From: a virus
IMG/VR virus record: IMGVR_UViG_3300023108_001641
Coordinates: 1-47,775 of that record
Reading direction: 5' to 3' (one strand)
Length of the DNA: 47,775 bases
In this document: positions 19,542 to 27,391 of the stretch, piece by piece
How the letters are laid out: each line of letters starts with the position of its first letter
Numbering within the stretch: position 1 is the stretch's first letter
Translations under genes and position numbers: made by a program
The notes under the pieces: model-generated
Told to the model about the DNA's origin: nothing
What the model saw: only the letters and a program-made list of their open reading frames with translations
Database searches by the model: none

Positions 19542-20226
19542 TATTAATTTTAGGAAAAAGCATGTCTGTGCAAAATTTATCTACATCTTCTTCTGGTAGT
19601 CCTAGGCTTTTCATTACTCTAGGTGTATGCGGATTTTGTTGCTGGTTATGACAGTAGTAGTCTTGACACGCTTGTACAATATCAGGTTGCCCTTCACCAT
19701 CTGTAGCACCTACTTCATCAAAGTATGCTCTTAGATTTGATACAGCAATTCTAATAATTTCATCTGCTTCTTCGTCAGACTTTACATTACCTGCCGCAAG
19801 CATTTTCTCAGTAAATATATTACGTGCCCATTCAGGCAATTCACGTTGCTTCTCAGGAACAAAATGTTCTACACTTTCAAAATAGCCTTGTATCATTGGA
19901 TGATCAGGATCAGCACTTGCACTAAAATCATGAAATGCTCCAGTCATTTTATTCTTACCAGCAATAACATCAAAGCCGTAAATAGGTGCTGGATTGTGTA
20001 ATTGTGGAAATATACATACGTGCATCATCCATAAGCCTTTGCTATCTCTAGCATCAACTACATCAATATGCGCTCGACGTATAGAACTATTGCTCCAAAC
20101 CCTATTAATCCAACCACCATCAGGACGGTTGAAATAATCAAGTCCAGGTTCTGAGAACTCTTTAGCGTTTTCATTAAATATTTCAATAATTTCATCTTTA
20201 CAATTTATTAATTTTTCCCAAATCAC
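19537..20226 (-). CDS. pcyX: Ferredoxin-dependent bilin reductase, PcyX/PebS-like
   Basis: The 229-residue protein has the bilin reductase core: AHIDVVDARDSKGLWMMHV, then PIYGFDVIAGKNKMTGAFHD with the conserved Asp100, and a C-terminal QACQDYYCHNQQQN followed by FCTDMLFP, with the second catalytic-type Asp near 187. It is the size of phage PebS. It directly follows heme oxygenase with a four-base overlap. In work on oceanic phages such pairs make phycoerythrobilin from biliverdin in a four-electron reduction, and the type called PcyX was assigned to phages of non-cyanobacterial hosts. PcyX versus PebS cannot be settled by eye, and why a host without phycobilisomes would need a bilin is unknown. 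Confidence 0.82.
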   Translation of the reverse strand: MIWEKLINCKDEIIEIFNENAKEFSEPGLDYFNRPDGGWINRVWSNSSIRRAHIDVVDARDSKGLWMMHVCIFPQLHNPAPIYGFDVIAGKNKMTGAFHDFSASADPDHPMIQGYFESVEHFVPEKQRELPEWARNIFTEKMLAAGNVKSDEEADEIIRIAVSNLRAYFDEVGATDGEGQPDIVQACQDYYCHNQQQNPHTPRVMKSLGLPEEDVDKFCTDMLFPKINS

Positions 20227-20771
20227 TTAGGCAACTCCATCATATCTTTAAATAATCTAGTAGCAAAATCGAAACAAGTTTTTGCTTCGTCAGCCATGTC
20301 ATCGTTTAGTTGTGATCTAATATGTTGTTTTAGGAAATCATGTTCTTGTTTAAACTTATAAAATCTACCTCTGCCAGGAACACGCTTTGCAATCATTTGT
20401 CCTCCACTTAGATCTCCCATGTGTCTTACATATACATGAGCCATAATTTTATCTCTATCGTCTTTGATATCTTTCATATAATGAACATACTCCATTACAC
20501 TTGGACATAGTGCAGGACGTTCTTTATCACCTTTGCTCCAAAGTTCTTCAAAGTCAGAATAGATACTAGGAGCTCTACGTAGTGCAGGCGCTCCGTCAAA
20601 TATGCCGTGTATCATTGCAAATGCTTCTAGAACATCATATGCCGGATGTTGGTTGTAAAGATAGGTAGCGTACCTTTCTTTGCTTATTTTTCCGCCCATT
20701 AGTTCTTTTACAAACTCTTGGCGTTCTGCGTTTTTATGATGTTCCCAAGTTAATTCTTTTAAGTTGCTCAT
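20223..20771 (-). CDS. ho1: Heme oxygenase (HO1 type)
   Basis: The proximal heme ligand region reads LTWEHHKNAERQEFV (His12) and the distal helix YVRHMGDLSGGQMIAKRV carries the flexible GDLSGGQ motif of biliverdin-forming heme oxygenases. At 182 residues it is slightly shorter than cyanobacterial HO1. It cleaves heme to biliverdin, iron and carbon monoxide using ferredoxin. Overlaps of four bases with both clpS and the bilin reductase show one operon. Besides feeding the reductase, it could release heme iron. Confidence 0.93.
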   Translation of the reverse strand: MSNLKELTWEHHKNAERQEFVKELMGGKISKERYATYLYNQHPAYDVLEAFAMIHGIFDGAPALRRAPSIYSDFEELWSKGDKERPALCPSVMEYVHYMKDIKDDRDKIMAHVYVRHMGDLSGGQMIAKRVPGRGRFYKFKQEHDFLKQHIRSQLNDDMADEAKTCFDFATRLFKDMMELPK

Positions 20772-21079
20772 TCTTGTTCAATCTTTATATTCAAAGGAAA
20801 GCCGTGATTTCTGCTCATCGTAATTGCTTCTACCTGCTTGCTTTCAGCGACTTCATAACTATATATGCCTGCTATACCAGATCCTTCGTTATGAATGGTT
20901 AGAGTCAATTTTTCTGCTGTGTCTTTTGAATGTTTAAAGATGTCAACAAGTAACAAAATTACAAAATCAATAGGTGTGTTGTTATCGTTTAATAGAATAA
21001 CTTTATACTTTTTAGGAAATTCTATTTCTCTTTTGATTTTTTCGTCTATTGTAATTTCTTGGATAGTTTCGGTACTCAT
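20768..21079 (-). CDS. clpS: ClpS adaptor
   Basis: The 103-residue protein has the ClpS core KYKVILLNDNNTPIDFVI and TIHNEGSGIAG, with the Asn-Asp pair and His that hold the N-terminal degron amino group, and EVAESKQVEAI for the ClpA contact. ClpS delivers N-degron proteins to ClpAP and blocks ssrA-tagged substrates there. It shares an operon with heme oxygenase. Together with phage ClpP this gives the virus influence over both protease and adaptor. Confidence 0.92.
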   Translation of the reverse strand: MSTETIQEITIDEKIKREIEFPKKYKVILLNDNNTPIDFVILLLVDIFKHSKDTAEKLTLTIHNEGSGIAGIYSYEVAESKQVEAITMSRNHGFPLNIKIEQE

Positions 21080-21125
21080 AATTACTCCTTAATTCGGGGG
21101 AGATATTTCACTCCCCCTAGACTGA

Positions 21126-21596
21126 TTACTTCTCAGATACGTTACCTTCAATTGTTTTGCCTGCGTTGATTTCAATCTTCTTAGGCTTTAACGCTTCAGG
21201 TATCTCTCTGATTAGATGAATGTTAAGCATTCCGTTTTTAAGTTCTGCTGATTTCACTTCTACGTGATCTGCAAGTGTGAACTCTCTACGGAAATTACGT
21301 CCGCCAATACCTTTGTGTAGGTAGTTGACTTTGTCTTCACCTTTTGGAGTAGTTCCTTCAACCTTTAAAATATTACTATCTTTTGTAATATCAAGATTGT
21401 CCATACCAAAACCAGCTACAGCGAGTGAAACCATAAATTCGTTTCCGTCCTCGTCAAGTTTAGCTATATTGTATGGTGGGTAACCCTGGGTATTTACACT
21501 GTTCTCAAACAGTCTGTCCATTTCATCGAACATTCTGTCGAATCCAACCATGTGTCTATGTAGTGGGGTTAAGTCTAGAGTTGTTAGTCTTGTCAT
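21126..21596 (-). CDS. Small heat-shock protein Hsp20 (IbpA-like)
   Basis: The alpha-crystallin domain covers about residues 40-135: YNIAKLDEDGNEFMVSLAVAGF, IGGRNFRREFTLADHVEVK and LKNGMLNIHLIREIPEA, followed by the conserved C-terminal KPKKIEI tail. It is the length of IbpA. T4-like marine phages often carry one; it may hold phage structural proteins in a foldable state. TAAAGGAG precedes the ATG. It has both an early and a late promoter (21685-21715) and a structured leader of about 90 bases. Confidence 0.95.
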   Translation of the reverse strand: MTRLTTLDLTPLHRHMVGFDRMFDEMDRLFENSVNTQGYPPYNIAKLDEDGNEFMVSLAVAGFGMDNLDITKDSNILKVEGTTPKGEDKVNYLHKGIGGRNFRREFTLADHVEVKSAELKNGMLNIHLIREIPEALKPKKIEINAGKTIEGNVSEK

Positions 21597-21684
21597 TGTT
21601 TTCTCCTTTATTAAGCAAGATTAATCTTGGAGTCCCTAATGGGCACTCCTAGTAAAGTAGGACTCTTTCCTAGCTCTACATTAT
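21597..21684 (-). promoter_or_regulatory. Structured 5' leader of hsp20
   Basis: The leader contains a hairpin built from GGAGT and ACTCC with inner CCC/GGG pairs and a second short palindrome, CAAGATTAATCTTG, before the ribosome binding site. Such leaders stabilise messages or sense temperature; neither is shown here. Confidence 0.4.
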
Positions 21685-21715
21685 TATTTATACAATATTT
21701 ACAACAATTTGTCAA
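21685..21715 (-). promoter_or_regulatory. Combined early and late promoter of hsp20
   Basis: TTGACA (21710-21715), 17 bases, then TATAAATA (21685-21692). The same TATAAA serves as a sigma70 -10 element and as the core of an exact T4 late promoter, so expression may run through the whole infection. Confidence 0.7.
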
Positions 21716-21737
21716 GAAAAGATTGTCCAAAATTGTA

Positions 21738-22886
21738 TTATTTTGCATAAACATCGTTAAATTGTTGTGTACAGCGTACAAAAGTAGTACAACGCATCAA
21801 ATGTTTAAGTCTTTGTGCGCCTGCATATGTGCAAGTGCTACGCAAACCACCTAAAATGTCCTGTATTGTAACAGCTACATCTCCTCTATATGGTACAAAC
21901 ACTTCACGACCTTCTGAACTACGGTATTCTTTTAATCCTCCAAAGTGCTTGTCATTTGCGGCTTTACTACTCATACCATAGAATTGCACAAACTTCTTTT
22001 CTTCTACAATAGGTGTGTAATTATCTTTGCTTGGGATTTCACCATTCATGCCATCGTCAAACTCTTTAGTAAATTCACCTGTTTGATAATATCTTGTAAC
22101 TACTTCACCACCGCCTTGATCATGCCCAGCAAGCATCCCGCCAAGCATAACAAAATCTGCTCCACCTGCAAAGGCTTTAGCGACATCTCCAGGGCAAGTA
22201 CACCCGCCGTCAGCAATAACGTGACCCCCAAGTCCATGGGCGGCATCTGCACATTCGATGACTGCTGATAACTGCGGATATCCAACACCAGTTTGTATGC
22301 GAGTAGTGCAAACACTCCCGGGACCAATGCCCACTTTAACAATATCGGCTCCACTTAATATTAACTCCTCTGTCATTTCACCTGTAACAACATTGCCAGC
22401 TATTATTACAATGTTAGGATACAGGTTTCTAAATTCTCTTACAAATGCAACAAATCGTTCTGAGTAACCATTTGCAACATCAATACACACATAACGTAAT
22501 TTCTCACCTACTTGCTCGTAAACATTTCTAAATTTTATATGATCACTATCAGTGATGCCTATACTCATTGCAACATATTTTGTACGTTCTGGGTTATCAT
22601 TATCAAAGTAATCTACAAGTTCATTGACTGAATATGTTTTAACTAGGCAGGTAAAAATATTTCCTGTAGCTAGATGATCAGCCATTTCAAACGTACCAAC
22701 TCCGTCCATGTTACTAGCCATAATAGGCACGCCTCGATAGTGTCTAAAGTTTTCTTTTTGACCTTTGTAGTTACGGAATGTAAATCCTCTTGACAAATCA
22801 ACCTGTTGTCTTGAACCTAATGTACTACGCTTAGGTCTGATCAAAACATCTTTGTAATCTAATTTTACATCTTCTTCAAGTCTCAT
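21738..22886 (-). CDS. guaC: GMP reductase (IMPDH/GMPR family)
   Basis: The 382-residue barrel protein has the family start [15 protein letters not shown], the loop [18 protein letters not shown] with the catalytic Cys, the glycine motif [13 protein letters not shown] and the phosphate motif [12 protein letters not shown]. The later [11 protein letters not shown] followed by VPYRGDV favours GMP reductase over IMP dehydrogenase, and no CBS domains are inserted. The enzyme deaminates GMP to IMP with NADPH, shifting purine pools toward adenine nucleotides, which would suit an AT-rich phage genome. It is a little longer than bacterial GuaC, with about 20 extra C-terminal residues. It follows the 2OG oxygenase with no gap. 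Confidence 0.88.
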   Translation of the reverse strand: MRLEEDVKLDYKDVLIRPKRSTLGSRQQVDLSRGFTFRNYKGQKENFRHYRGVPIMASNMDGVGTFEMADHLATGNIFTCLVKTYSVNELVDYFDNDNPERTKYVAMSIGITDSDHIKFRNVYEQVGEKLRYVCIDVANGYSERFVAFVREFRNLYPNIVIIAGNVVTGEMTEELILSGADIVKVGIGPGSVCTTRIQTGVGYPQLSAVIECADAAHGLGGHVIADGGCTCPGDVAKAFAGGADFVMLGGMLAGHDQGGGEVVTRYYQTGEFTKEFDDGMNGEIPSKDNYTPIVEEKKFVQFYGMSSKAANDKHFGGLKEYRSSEGREVFVPYRGDVAVTIQDILGGLRSTCTYAGAQRLKHLMRCTTFVRCTQQFNDVYAK

Positions 22887-23450
22887 TTACCTTACTCCAT
22901 AATTAAAACTTAGACTTATTCTTTCTTTGCTGGATTTATTTTGTGAAACACTGTGTCTTAACCAGCCCGGAAACACTAACAGTTGTTGTTCTACAGGTGT
23001 CAAAACTTTCTTTTGACTTGTAAAACTATTGTATGATTCAAGTTGTGGAATATAGTATTCGCTTTGATCATCTCTATAAAATTCTATATTACCACTGTCT
23101 TCAGGAACCTGTATATAATATGCACCACTTAACACTGCACCATGATGGTTGTGTATCGTATTGTAGCTAAATGGAGGATTAACATTGAACCATAAATTGT
23201 ATAACCTAAGTGCAGGAAGTCCTGCTTGTGTGCAAATATTTTTTACAGATTTATCAAGGTCAATTAAAAATTGAATATTAGTTTTACTAATATCTTGTGG
23301 CTTACTTTGCCAACCTCCTGCATTACTAATATCTACACCCTTGTCATTATCTTTGGCAGACAGAATTTGTCTAGCAAAACTATCTACATCAGTTTTAATT
23401 TCTGATTTCCAAAGAAGATTAGGAAATAATATTTCAGCCTTAGGCTCCAT
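22887..23450 (-). CDS. 2OG-Fe(II) oxygenase, TIGR02466 family
   Basis: Residues about 105-185 carry the family marks: YNTIHNHHGAVLSGAYYI, the acidic EDSGNIEFYRDD, then LVFPGWLRHSV and ERISLSFNYGVR, giving the iron ligands and the Arg for 2-oxoglutarate. Family members are common in marine T4-like phages with unknown substrates. It shares a fold plan with the protein at 8853-9404. It sits between the bS21 and GMP reductase genes in one operon. Confidence 0.82.
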   Translation of the reverse strand: MEPKAEILFPNLLWKSEIKTDVDSFARQILSAKDNDKGVDISNAGGWQSKPQDISKTNIQFLIDLDKSVKNICTQAGLPALRLYNLWFNVNPPFSYNTIHNHHGAVLSGAYYIQVPEDSGNIEFYRDDQSEYYIPQLESYNSFTSQKKVLTPVEQQLLVFPGWLRHSVSQNKSSKERISLSFNYGVR

Positions 23451-23455
23451 TGATG

Positions 23456-23716
23456 TTATCTACCAAATTCTGCTTGCTGTTGACGTTGCTTTTTCAACCA
23501 TCTAGCTCTTCCTGCGGCTTTGGCTTTTTTCTTCTTTGCACTCGGCTTTTCGTAAAATTGTCTTTCACGTATCTCTTGAATGATACCGGCTTCTTGCACT
23601 TTCTTTTTAAATTTACGTAGTGCAAAATTAAAGTCACCATTTCTAACTTCTACAGCTAGGCCTTGTTTACCATGGTTGCTAAAATCTCTTTTTGGTCTGT
23701 TTGGGTTAAACTTCAC
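23456..23716 (-). CDS. rpsU: Ribosomal protein bS21
   Basis: Residues 19-70 match bS21: GLAVEVRNGDFNFALRKFKK, VQEAGIIQEIRERQFYEKPS and KKKKAKAAGRARW. The N-terminus has about 15 additional residues (NPNRPKRDFSNHGKQG). bS21 sits beside the anti-Shine-Dalgarno end of 16S rRNA and affects mRNA selection; phage copies, including in pelagiphages, are known. Together with phage IF-1 it could bias initiation. It overlaps the gene upstream by 11 bases and has its own promoter inside that gene (23778-23807). Confidence 0.93.
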   Translation of the reverse strand: MKFNPNRPKRDFSNHGKQGLAVEVRNGDFNFALRKFKKKVQEAGIIQEIRERQFYEKPSAKKKKAKAAGRARWLKKQRQQQAEFGR

Positions 23717-24086
23717 TTATACCTCCTATTAGTTGTTTGATGAAATCTAAATTGTATACTTTGTTCATACTCAGCTTATTATACACTAGATGCTCCCCTT
23801 GTGTCAACCAATAAGTTTTAGGAAAACTTACCAAATAACTGCCTAAATACTTAACTTCTGGATCTGAATCGTCCAAATTGTATATAACAGTGTTTGCCAT
23901 TTCAAAAACTTCTAACAACCAATTTAAATTTGGTTCTTTGTAAATGTAAATGTCAATAGGATGATCCCATTCTGCAATTTGTTCTTGCAGTTGTTGTTCA
24001 ATTTCTGGTGTGGGATAAATTAAAAGAAACTTGTATGATCTACTGTGTAATTTATCAGGAGCAGTAATTATATTAATTTTGTTCAA
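23706..24086 (-). CDS. Hypothetical protein, 126 aa
   Basis: A soluble alpha/beta protein (YKFLLIYPTPEIEQQLQEQI, TVIYNLDDSDPEVKYLG) without recognised motifs. The pattern of short strands and helices resembles a Rossmann-like or toprim-like small domain, but no active site is visible. It holds a promoter for bS21 within its 3' half and follows the large coiled-coil gene by eight bases. Confidence 0.55.
   Translation of the reverse strand: MNKINIITAPDKLHSRSYKFLLIYPTPEIEQQLQEQIAEWDHPIDIYIYKEPNLNWLLEVFEMANTVIYNLDDSDPEVKYLGSYLVSFPKTYWLTQGEHLVYNKLSMNKVYNLDFIKQLIGGISEV
23778..23807 (-). promoter_or_regulatory. Internal early promoter for bS21
   Basis: TTGACA, 18 bases, TATAAT on the minus strand, inside the 126-residue gene and about 60 bases before the bS21 start. 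The -10 is consensus. Confidence 0.7.
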
Positions 24087-24094
24087 AGGACTAC

Positions 24095-26152
24095 CTAGCG
24101 TTTAATATCTTTCCAAATGCTTTTTTCATCTTGTTCAGCATTTTGTTTGTAGCCCTCTTCTTCGTTTTTCGTATAATCTTCCCAAGGAAGTTTGTCTATT
24201 ACACCTTTTATATATAAAGTTTTGTAACCTTTAAGTGTCTCTTCTGGATGATCTAATTTCCATCTGTATTTTGCATCTTTCATTGCATCAGATGCTTCTA
24301 GCTGTTCGTACTGTTCTTTTCTAGCTAGTTCTTTTTTTTTAGTTTGATCTGCCTCGCCTGCATAAAAGATTTTGTTTTTTGTATCAGCATATTCTTTTTC
24401 TGCTACTTCTTTTGCTTCTTCAGATTCAAATGCTTCTTGTACAGTCACAGGTTCGGTTACTTCTTCCTTACTGACTTCCTGTTCTTCTTCACCAATGAAT
24501 CGGTCAAGTTCTTTTTCTGTGATGTCTCTTTCTTCTTCTGCATCTGGTCCTGTAGTTTCTGTAGTGTTGTGCTCTGTAGAGCTCGTATCGATGATAGTTT
24601 CATTTACTTCCTCTTCTGTTTGTTCATTCTCTTGAGTTGTTTTTTGGTTTGCATTTTCGACAATCTTTTGGGCTCTTGCTTGTTCATAAGATTTCCAATC
24701 AAACGGTTTGTTACGCCTGGCCCATTCAAACGTATATTGACTTGCTATTAGTAATAGTACAGCTAATGGATCAAAAACAAATATAATTGTAATTATAACC
24801 CAACGCACTGCTTCTTCAAGTAAATTCCTGTTTGCCTCTTCACCGTAAATAAATTCAGCAATATATTTAATAGGTCCTACTTCTGCTTCTAATTTACGGT
24901 ATTCTGCTTCTAGTGCATATTTTTCTTGTGTTAATGTATCAATTTCAGTCGATGCTGATTTGATCCTTGCATTTTGTTCATCTACAGCCGCATCAATTTC
25001 GTCGGCTTTATCTGTTTGTGCTAGTTGTGAACGTAATCTTTCTATTAGTGCTTGACTGTTAACAACTTGGTCTTCTGCACTCTTACGTAATCTTTGTATT
25101 TCATCTCTTGCTGTCTGTATTACAGGTGATTCAGTTTGACGCACTTCGTCTATTTTACCTAGCATCACTAGTTCACGTTCTTTTAGTGCAGGTATTTGAT
25201 TTTCTCTAATATCTTTTACAACACCAGCAAGTCTTTCACGTTCTGCATCTACTGTTGTTGTAGCATCTGTTCTAAGTTTGCTTATGTCACCTTGTATCTG
25301 ACTTATTCTGTCCTGTTGAGCCGCTACCCATTTTGCAAGAGCAGTTCGTGTATTACCACCAAAAAGTCCATCACTAGTCACGCCAATAATAGCCTGACCT
25401 GCTCTAATTTGTGATTTTTCTGTGCTTTGTAATTGATTGGTTACACGGATAATTTCTTCTTCAATTTTTTTAATTTGTTCTAGTAGTGGTTGTACTGCAC
25501 TGGTATCTGCACTTAAATTAGCTATTTTATCTTCATATTCTCTTGCAGTAGTTTCTAGTCTTGTGATTTCATTTTGTATATTTGTTAATTGATCTTCGTA
25601 CGGTTTTGTTCTTGAGTTATCTGTTTCTCTAGCATCAGCAATAATTTTATTTTGTTGCTCAATTGCAGGAGCAATGCGGTCAAATGCTTTGTCAATACGG
25701 TCTTGTTCTTTATCTATCTGTGATTGTATGTTTGCATCTGCTCCACTACCACTTGATTCTAGTTGTGTAATTTTATTTTCAGCACGTTCTATTATGCCAT
25801 TTAATCTTCCAACTTCTTTTTCAATCTGTTCTACTTTTGCAATACTTTCTTCACTAGCACTTGTTTGTTCAATGTGGGCTTTAGATAAGAAACCAAAGAT
25901 ACCCATGCTTGTAATAAGCATAAGAACAACAACGGATGTGGCTAGATAGGTTCTAAGCCACCAAGTAGCTTGTTTCCAATATCTATGTAACCATACAGCG
26001 GTGACAAGTTTTCCAACTTCTAGCACACCGCCCATAATCATAATAGGGATTGCGGCCGCGGCGAATATAGCCACAAGGCCTGCGATTGAGTAATAAATTG
26101 CTACTGCACTGATACACAATGCAGTGATCATTGTTAAGATTGCTAAGAACAT
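24095..26152 (-). CDS. Large membrane and coiled-coil protein with a peptidoglycan-binding-like segment
   Basis: The 685-residue protein begins with two to three membrane helices (residues 1-40 and about 68-92), continues with a long coiled coil rich in Glu, Gln and Arg (residues about 95-425), has another membrane pair near 440-470 (VRWVIITIIFVFDPLAVLLLI), and ends in an acidic cytoplasmic-type tail. Inside the coiled coil, IGVTSDGLFGGNTRTALAKW near residue 255 resembles the PG_binding_1 motif (DGxFGxxTxxAxxxxQ). Relatives occur in T4-like marine phages with no known role. It may bridge membrane and cell wall during infection or lysis. Confidence 0.75.
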   Translation of the reverse strand: MFLAILTMITALCISAVAIYYSIAGLVAIFAAAAIPIMIMGGVLEVGKLVTAVWLHRYWKQATWWLRTYLATSVVVLMLITSMGIFGFLSKAHIEQTSASEESIAKVEQIEKEVGRLNGIIERAENKITQLESSGSGADANIQSQIDKEQDRIDKAFDRIAPAIEQQNKIIADARETDNSRTKPYEDQLTNIQNEITRLETTAREYEDKIANLSADTSAVQPLLEQIKKIEEEIIRVTNQLQSTEKSQIRAGQAIIGVTSDGLFGGNTRTALAKWVAAQQDRISQIQGDISKLRTDATTTVDAERERLAGVVKDIRENQIPALKERELVMLGKIDEVRQTESPVIQTARDEIQRLRKSAEDQVVNSQALIERLRSQLAQTDKADEIDAAVDEQNARIKSASTEIDTLTQEKYALEAEYRKLEAEVGPIKYIAEFIYGEEANRNLLEEAVRWVIITIIFVFDPLAVLLLIASQYTFEWARRNKPFDWKSYEQARAQKIVENANQKTTQENEQTEEEVNETIIDTSSTEHNTTETTGPDAEEERDITEKELDRFIGEEEQEVSKEEVTEPVTVQEAFESEEAKEVAEKEYADTKNKIFYAGEADQTKKKELARKEQYEQLEASDAMKDAKYRWKLDHPEETLKGYKTLYIKGVIDKLPWEDYTKNEEEGYKQNAEQDEKSIWKDIKR

Positions 26153-26197
26153 AATATATTTAACTCATTTACACTATTCGAATATATTATCTTATAA

Positions 26198-26632
26198 CTA
26201 TTTTTGTACAAAACGCCATCCATCATGGCCTGCTTCTTTACATGCTGTATCTTTAAAATTACGCTGTCTATCTTTGACTACGAGTGTTGTATATATAACT
26301 CTACAAAAACCACTTCCTTGTGGATAACCATGCACAGCCTTAACAAAACCCATTGCATCACCTTGATACCATTTGAACATAGTTCCGTATTGGCTTTCTA
26401 AAGCCATATGAACTGCGTGAGTTTGTTTTTGTTTTTGCTCTTCGTTTAGCATATAATTAAAATCTTTATAAAAATTATAGGCTACGTGTGCAATACTAGT
26501 TGAAGGTTCATATGGTCCTACAACACTATTTTGTACACTTGAACTTTGATAAGGTCTAGATCCGCAAGCTACTAAGCTACCTAACAAGACCGTTAAGATC
26601 AAGTACTTCCACACTACCGTCAGGATATTCAC
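26198..26632 (-). CDS. Lipoprotein with 17-kDa surface-antigen-like domain
   Basis: The lipobox LGSLVACG gives an acylated Cys at about residue 23. The mature part, with KFVKAV-like spacing GFVKAVHGYPQGSGFCRVIY, DTACKEAGHDGWRF, resembles the C-terminal domain of rickettsial 17-kDa surface antigens (GxCRxxx ... ACxxxDGxW). It starts at a GTG at 26632 with GAGGAG six bases upstream and overlaps the previous lipoprotein gene by 56 bases in another frame. It is the third of three adjacent lipoprotein genes. Confidence 0.7.
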   Translation of the reverse strand: MNILTVVWKYLILTVLLGSLVACGSRPYQSSSVQNSVVGPYEPSTSIAHVAYNFYKDFNYMLNEEQKQKQTHAVHMALESQYGTMFKWYQGDAMGFVKAVHGYPQGSGFCRVIYTTLVVKDRQRNFKDTACKEAGHDGWRFVQK

Positions 26633-26903
26633 ATTGCACTCCTCTTTGTAAATAACGTTTGCCGTATCTTACTTCAGTGTATTCAAATTCCCTACACGCT
26701 TTGTCAATACCAGCTCGTTGGATTTCAGCTTGTTTGCCAGGTCTATCGCTACATTCTAGAATCGTTTCACTGCTTACATCTGCACCATCTTTTAATACAA
26801 TAGTCTGATCAGTATAACAGTAGGGTGATTTGTAGTCTACTGTTTTACCACTGCAAGCAGTAAACAGGACTAGAATTAAAATTCCTAATCCTGCTCTAAC
26901 CAT
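26577..26903 (-). CDS. Small lipoprotein, 108 aa
   Basis: The lipobox LVLFTACSG ends the signal at Cys17. The mature part has six cysteines, in YCYTDQ, LECSDRPG, ACREFEY and VQCEYPDG. No family recognised. Its ATG shares a base with the TAA of the LPP20-like gene, so the lipoproteins are made together. Confidence 0.65.
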   Translation of the reverse strand: MVRAGLGILILVLFTACSGKTVDYKSPYCYTDQTIVLKDGADVSSETILECSDRPGKQAEIQRAGIDKACREFEYTEVRYGKRYLQRGVQCEYPDGSVEVLDLNGLVR

Positions 26904-27382
26904 TAGTTATTACCTGCGTTGGCTACTAAGCCGTCAAATACTTCTTTAGGCATCCGAAGTTTTACGAATGTATAAGTATTGCCTGCATAGATGTAAGTAC
27001 CACGCTCTTCTTCAAGATGTTGACTTACTCTCGTATCATTTACAACGTAAGAAATAAATGTGTTAGTATCTCTTGTATTGTTACTAAATTCTAGAGTAGT
27101 TTCACTGTTTACTCTACCGTTGATACGCTTTGCAAAATTATTCATAGCAATAGCATACATTTGCTCTTCAGCGGCTTGCTGATATACGCTTTGTCCTGAT
27201 CCACAAGCATAAACGTACTCTTTCTTCCACCAGAAGAATCCTTCACTGCCAGCCTGAGCGCATTTCGCATACCACTTAGGTTGAGCATATGTGTCTCTTT
27301 CTGCAATAGTAGTATAACTTGAACAAGCTGTCAAACTTGCCAAGACACCTAAAACTGCAATACTTTTAAATAAGCCTTTCAT
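26903..27382 (-). CDS. LPP20-like lipoprotein, 159 aa
   Basis: The signal ends at LASLTACSS. The mature protein has AQPKWYAKC, then QQAAEEQMYAIAMNNFAKRI and a strand-rich end (GTYIYAGNTYTFVKLRMP), the plan of LPP20 and FlgT-like lipoprotein domains in which a helix packs on a sheet. It would sit on an envelope membrane of the infected cell. It follows the small helical gene at 27392-27550 and shares its promoter. Confidence 0.7.
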   Translation of the reverse strand: MKGLFKSIAVLGVLASLTACSSYTTIAERDTYAQPKWYAKCAQAGSEGFFWWKKEYVYACGSGQSVYQQAAEEQMYAIAMNNFAKRINGRVNSETTLEFSNNTRDTNTFISYVVNDTRVSQHLEEERGTYIYAGNTYTFVKLRMPKEVFDGLVANAGNN

Positions 27383-27391
27383 TTTAGCCTC

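Noticed and set aside
21597-21684. Firm RNA thermometer call for the hsp20 leader
   Set aside because: Hairpins are visible but the ribosome binding site itself is not clearly paired by a fourU or ROSE-type element, so it is noted only as a structured leader.
24372-24751. Open frames on the plus strand within the large coiled-coil gene
   Set aside because: They are antisense shadows of biased Glu/Ala/Thr codons, low in complexity and without start signals.
26153-26197. Palindromic-looking AT-rich gap after the 17-kDa-like gene
   Set aside because: Too short and AT-rich to support a promoter or terminator with confidence.
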